Assembly (NCBI RefSeq): GCF_000341105.1
Contig: NZ_ANBB01000052.1
Coordinates: forward strand, 1-64,000
Direction: 5' to 3'
Origin: Nocardiopsis potens DSM 45234
Lineage (GTDB): Bacteria; Actinomycetota; Actinomycetes; Streptosporangiales; Streptosporangiaceae
Length of the DNA: 64,000 nt
The notes under the pieces were generated by a model. It was not told the DNA's origin. It made no database searches and was given only the letters and a program-made list of their open reading frames with translations. The translations under genes and the position numbers were made by a program. Of the stretch, positions 61,567-64,000 are shown one piece after another (the stretch's first letter is position 1; each line of letters starts with the position of its first letter).

Positions 61567-62988
61567 TCAGCAGGCGGTCTTGGCGTCGGCCGCGCTCTTG
61601 CCCTCGACGTCCGCGCCGCCCCCGCCGCTGCTCTTGAACCCGTTCCAGTCGTAGGCGACGACCAGCTGCAGGGTGTCGACCAGCGCCGGGTTCTCCTCGG
61701 TGGTCGCGCTGTTCAGCTTGGACGCGACCGCCTTCGCCTCGGCCTCCTTGCCCGGCGGGTAGTAGACCGTGCTCTTCTCCGGCGTCTCGCCGAGCGGGTT
61801 GCCGGTGCCGGCGGGCAGGAAGCCCATCCCGGCCAGGCCGGTGGAGACCTCGTCGGCCAGGCCCGGGGTGTCGGTGCCGTTGAGCACCTCCACCGAGACG
61901 GTGGACGGCTCCACCTTGGGCGCCTTGTCGCCCTTGCCGCCGCCCTGGTCGTCCTCCTTGCCGTCGCTGATCTCGTCGCTGGCCACCGACTGCCACAGCT
62001 GGGTCGCCTTCGGCTCGCTCCAGGCGACCCGGTTCGGGTCGGCCGGGTGCGGGCCGTTGGGCACCGTGACGAACTCGATGTCGTTCAGGTCGACCTCGCG
62101 CATGGCGACCGCGATGTCGCCCATGGTGGAGACGGTCAGGCCGTCGTCGGTGCTCAGCGAGTCGGCGACCGAGCCGAGGAAGGAGTTGAGGGTGCCCGGG
62201 CTGGACAGCACCTCGCCGTTCATCACCTCTTGCAGCATGGCGCCCATGAAGTCCTGCTGCCGGTCGATCCGGGAGAGGTCGCTGCCGTCGCCCTGCCCCT
62301 TGCGGGAGCGGACGTAGCCCAGCGCCTCCTCGCCGTCCAGGGTCTGCTCGCCGGCCTCCAGGTCCAGGTGGCCGGCCTTCTCGTCCTGGATCGGCTCGGG
62401 GATGCACATGGTGACCCCGCCGAGCGCGTCGACCATCTCCTTGAAGCCGGTGAAGTCGACGCTGACGAAGTGGTCGATGTGCACGTTGGTGAGCTGCTCG
62501 ACGGTGCCCCACAGGCACTGGACGCCGCCGCTGTTCATCGCCTCGCCGATCATGGCGGTGTGCGCGTCCTGGCCGGGCTTCTCGTCGGTGGGCTCGCAGG
62601 CCGGCATGTCGACGATGGAGTCCCGGGGGATGTTGACGATGGTCGCGCGGCCCTTCTCGGGGGAGATGTGCGCGATGGCCAGGGTGTCCGGGCGCTCGCC
62701 CTCGGCGTCGCCGTAGTCGGCGTTGTCGCCGCTGCGCACGTCGGAGCCGATCAGCATGATGTTCAGGACGCCGTCGACCCGGGTCGGGCGGTCACCGAAC
62801 GGGTCCAGGTCGATGTTCTCCTGGTTGATCTTGTTGTAGATGTTCCAGTAGACGCCGTATGCGGTCAGCAGGCTGCAGATGAGCACGCAGGTGGAGACCA
62901 GGGCGATGATGCGGCGAGGCGAGATCGCCCGCCGCGCTGCGGCGTGACCCCGCGTGGAGCCGCGTGATGAGGGGCGTTTTCTTGGCAT
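61567..62988 (-). CDS. LCP family ligase with C-terminal LytR_C domain
   Basis: A 473-residue glycopolymer ligase. Basic N-terminus, transmembrane helix about 27-49, LCP domain about 75-290 (IMLIGSDVRSG, RPDTLAIAHI, NIPRDSIV, GYVRSRKG, LSRIDRQQD), then a LytR_C domain (about 355-440). Extra Cys residues (in MPACEPT, VQCLWG and the C-terminal AC) could form disulfides. It closes the glycopolymer region on the right and, like LCP-2, could attach its product to peptidoglycan. Confidence 0.92.
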   Translation of the reverse strand: MPRKRPSSRGSTRGHAAARRAISPRRIIALVSTCVLICSLLTAYGVYWNIYNKINQENIDLDPFGDRPTRVDGVLNIMLIGSDVRSGDNADYGDAEGERPDTLAIAHISPEKGRATIVNIPRDSIVDMPACEPTDEKPGQDAHTAMIGEAMNSGGVQCLWGTVEQLTNVHIDHFVSVDFTGFKEMVDALGGVTMCIPEPIQDEKAGHLDLEAGEQTLDGEEALGYVRSRKGQGDGSDLSRIDRQQDFMGAMLQEVMNGEVLSSPGTLNSFLGSVADSLSTDDGLTVSTMGDIAVAMREVDLNDIEFVTVPNGPHPADPNRVAWSEPKATQLWQSVASDEISDGKEDDQGGGKGDKAPKVEPSTVSVEVLNGTDTPGLADEVSTGLAGMGFLPAGTGNPLGETPEKSTVYYPPGKEAEAKAVASKLNSATTEENPALVDTLQLVVAYDWNGFKSSGGGGADVEGKSAADAKTAC

Positions 62989-63008
62989 CGGGAACCAATG
63001 ACTAGACG

Positions 63009-63815
63009 TCAGGACAGGACTCGGAAGTCGCCCGTCTTCGCGGGGGTGCCGGGCGGCGCGCCGATGATCGCGGTGGCGCGCTCCATACCGAGACGTGATT
63101 GCAGGTTAGCCGAATCGATACTCGGGGAGAGTACGAGCGGAACCGCGCAGGAGAGGGGAGCGAGGAGCGCGGAGAGGTCGCCGCCCAGCGCTCCGAGGGG
63201 ATCCTGTGCTGAGGTGATGATAGCCACACGGTCATCGGATGTCAGCATCCACCTCTTTGCCGCCTCTTGGGCCGCGGCCACCAGGTCGGCACCGGAGCGG
63301 ACGCCGTCCAGCTCCAGCGCCGGGTCGCCCGGTCCGGCGGCGCCGCGCGGGCCGAACGCGTCCGGGTAGGCCCGGACCTCGTCGGAGTAGTCCAGCGCGG
63401 CCGGCGGGCAGTCCGCCAGCGGAGCGCCAAGGGGATGCAAAGAGGCCGCGACCACCTCGCGCGCCGGCCCGTCCAGGGCGGCCTCCACCCGGGCCCCGTC
63501 GACCACCGCGAAGTCGGCCTCGGGCACCTCGCCGGGGCCGGCGGCGGGCACCGGCACCGTCCCGGTCGACCAGCAGGCCAGCAGCCACACCAGGCTCTGC
63601 CAGTGCACCGGCAGCGCCAGCGCGATCCGTTCCCCGGGCACCGCGCCCAGCCCGTCGGTGATCAGACCGGAGGTCTTGGCCACCCAGTTGTCGAAGGTGG
63701 CGTAGGAGAGCTCCACCCGGCCGCCGGTGCCGGCGTCGTAGGCGGTAGTGAACGGGCGGGAGGGGTCCTGCGCGGCGGCCGAACGCCACAGGGCCGCTGG
63801 AGTGTCCGGAGACAA
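63009..63815 (-). CDS. TIGR03089-family protein (truncated AMP-ligase-like)
   Basis: A 268-residue actinobacterial protein resembling the N-terminal part of AMP-forming acyl-CoA synthetases: TPAALWRSAAAQDPSRPFTT, then VELSYATFDNWVAKTSGL and GERIALALPVHWQSLVWLLA. The ATP/AMP motifs of true ligases are missing, so it is probably not a complete enzyme. TTG at 63815 gives the family start. Immediately upstream of LCP-3 on the same strand (20-bp gap), a usual pairing. Confidence 0.8.
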   Translation of the reverse strand: MSPDTPAALWRSAAAQDPSRPFTTAYDAGTGGRVELSYATFDNWVAKTSGLITDGLGAVPGERIALALPVHWQSLVWLLACWSTGTVPVPAAGPGEVPEADFAVVDGARVEAALDGPAREVVAASLHPLGAPLADCPPAALDYSDEVRAYPDAFGPRGAAGPGDPALELDGVRSGADLVAAAQEAAKRWMLTSDDRVAIITSAQDPLGALGGDLSALLAPLSCAVPLVLSPSIDSANLQSRLGMERATAIIGAPPGTPAKTGDFRVLS

Positions 63816-63990
63816 GGAAGGAACCTTCGTTTCTGACGGGTCGCCCTGCGGGGGCAGGGGCGGGCGAGGTCTGCCACATGCTACTGCCCGGTCGGCCCCG
63901 CCCCGTGCGGGCCGGGACGCGGACCCCGGGGCCGCGTCGAGTACCGTCGCTCCCACAGGCCCTCTGCAGTGCGGGAGAGTGAAGAGACCA

Positions 63991-64000
63991 GTGAGCCAGG
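63991..64000 (+). CDS. Possible start of a plus-strand gene cut by the window end
   Basis: GTGAGCCAGG is preceded by GGGAGAGTGAAGAG, a plausible Shine-Dalgarno, and lies in a divergent position to TIGR03089. Only three codons are visible (V-S-Q), so the product cannot be named. Confidence 0.3.

Noticed and set aside
1-64000. CRISPR array, insertion sequence, prophage, rRNA or tRNA
   Set aside because: No regularly spaced repeats, transposase or phage proteins, rRNA-like sequence or foldable tRNA were seen in the window.

Overview
The window is about 74% G+C, coding-dense chromosomal DNA with frequent GTG and TTG starts. It carries genes typical of mycelial actinobacteria: a mycothiol-dependent formaldehyde dehydrogenase, a three-subunit acyl-CoA carboxylase with a small epsilon subunit, PurK/PurE, a spore-associated-protein-A-like secreted protein, and LytR-CpsA-Psr (LCP) ligases with a cell-wall glycopolymer cluster. 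A Nocardiopsaceae-like actinomycete (Nocardiopsis, Streptomonospora, Thermobifida group) is my inference from gene content, not proven. I found no rRNA, tRNA, CRISPR array, insertion sequence or prophage.

Layout. 1-5 kb: end of a dispersed palindromic repeat, a possible mini-gene, an LCP protein, a SapA-like secreted protein, a galactokinase-like protein with altered catalytic motifs, and a YihY-type membrane protein. 5-12.4 kb: a GCS2-type carboxylate-amine ligase, an M20 amidohydrolase, adenosine deaminase, a PH-domain protein, purine nucleoside phosphorylase and an LpdA-type flavoprotein. An iron-box promoter near 9.54 kb has no recognisable gene behind it. 12.4-24.1 kb: a membrane protein with a Met/Gly-rich tail; a sodium:dicarboxylate-family symporter preceded by a Cys-containing attenuation leader peptide; the accA-accE-accB carboxylase operon; divergent PEP carboxylase with a DasR-like palindrome; a Uma2 nuclease; and biotin protein ligase. 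24.2-38 kb: an orphan zeta-toxin-like kinase, a class III adenylyl cyclase, the mycothiol formaldehyde detoxification pair, a two-component system, GtrA, PurK-PurE, a CoA-binding protein, a secreted EEP-fold phosphodiesterase, UDP-glucose dehydrogenase and small hypothetical genes.

38-64 kb is a cell-surface glycopolymer region bounded by two LCP ligases carrying LytR_C domains. It holds two family-2 glycosyltransferases, GDPD, an IspD/TarI-like cytidylyltransferase, a TagG/TagH-like ABC exporter, two adjacent genes that together resemble one DUF5941 protein, an NTP transferase, an AraM-like polyol-phosphate dehydrogenase and a CDP-alcohol phosphotransferase. Further on come three GT-B glycosyltransferases (one with two GT-B domains), a UDP-sugar dehydrogenase, a UDP-GlcNAc 2-epimerase and an uncharacterised coiled-coil protein. 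The logic is a polyol-phosphate (teichoic-acid-like) plus ManNAcA-type sugar polymer that is built inside, exported by the ABC transporter and attached to peptidoglycan by LCP proteins. The exact polymer cannot be read from sequence.

The points most worth a second look are the orphan iron-regulated promoter, the dispersed palindromes at gene 3' ends, the cysteine leader peptide, the degenerate CDP-alcohol phosphotransferase split from its membrane partner, the altered galactokinase, and the uncharacterised pair at 57.2-59.0 kb.
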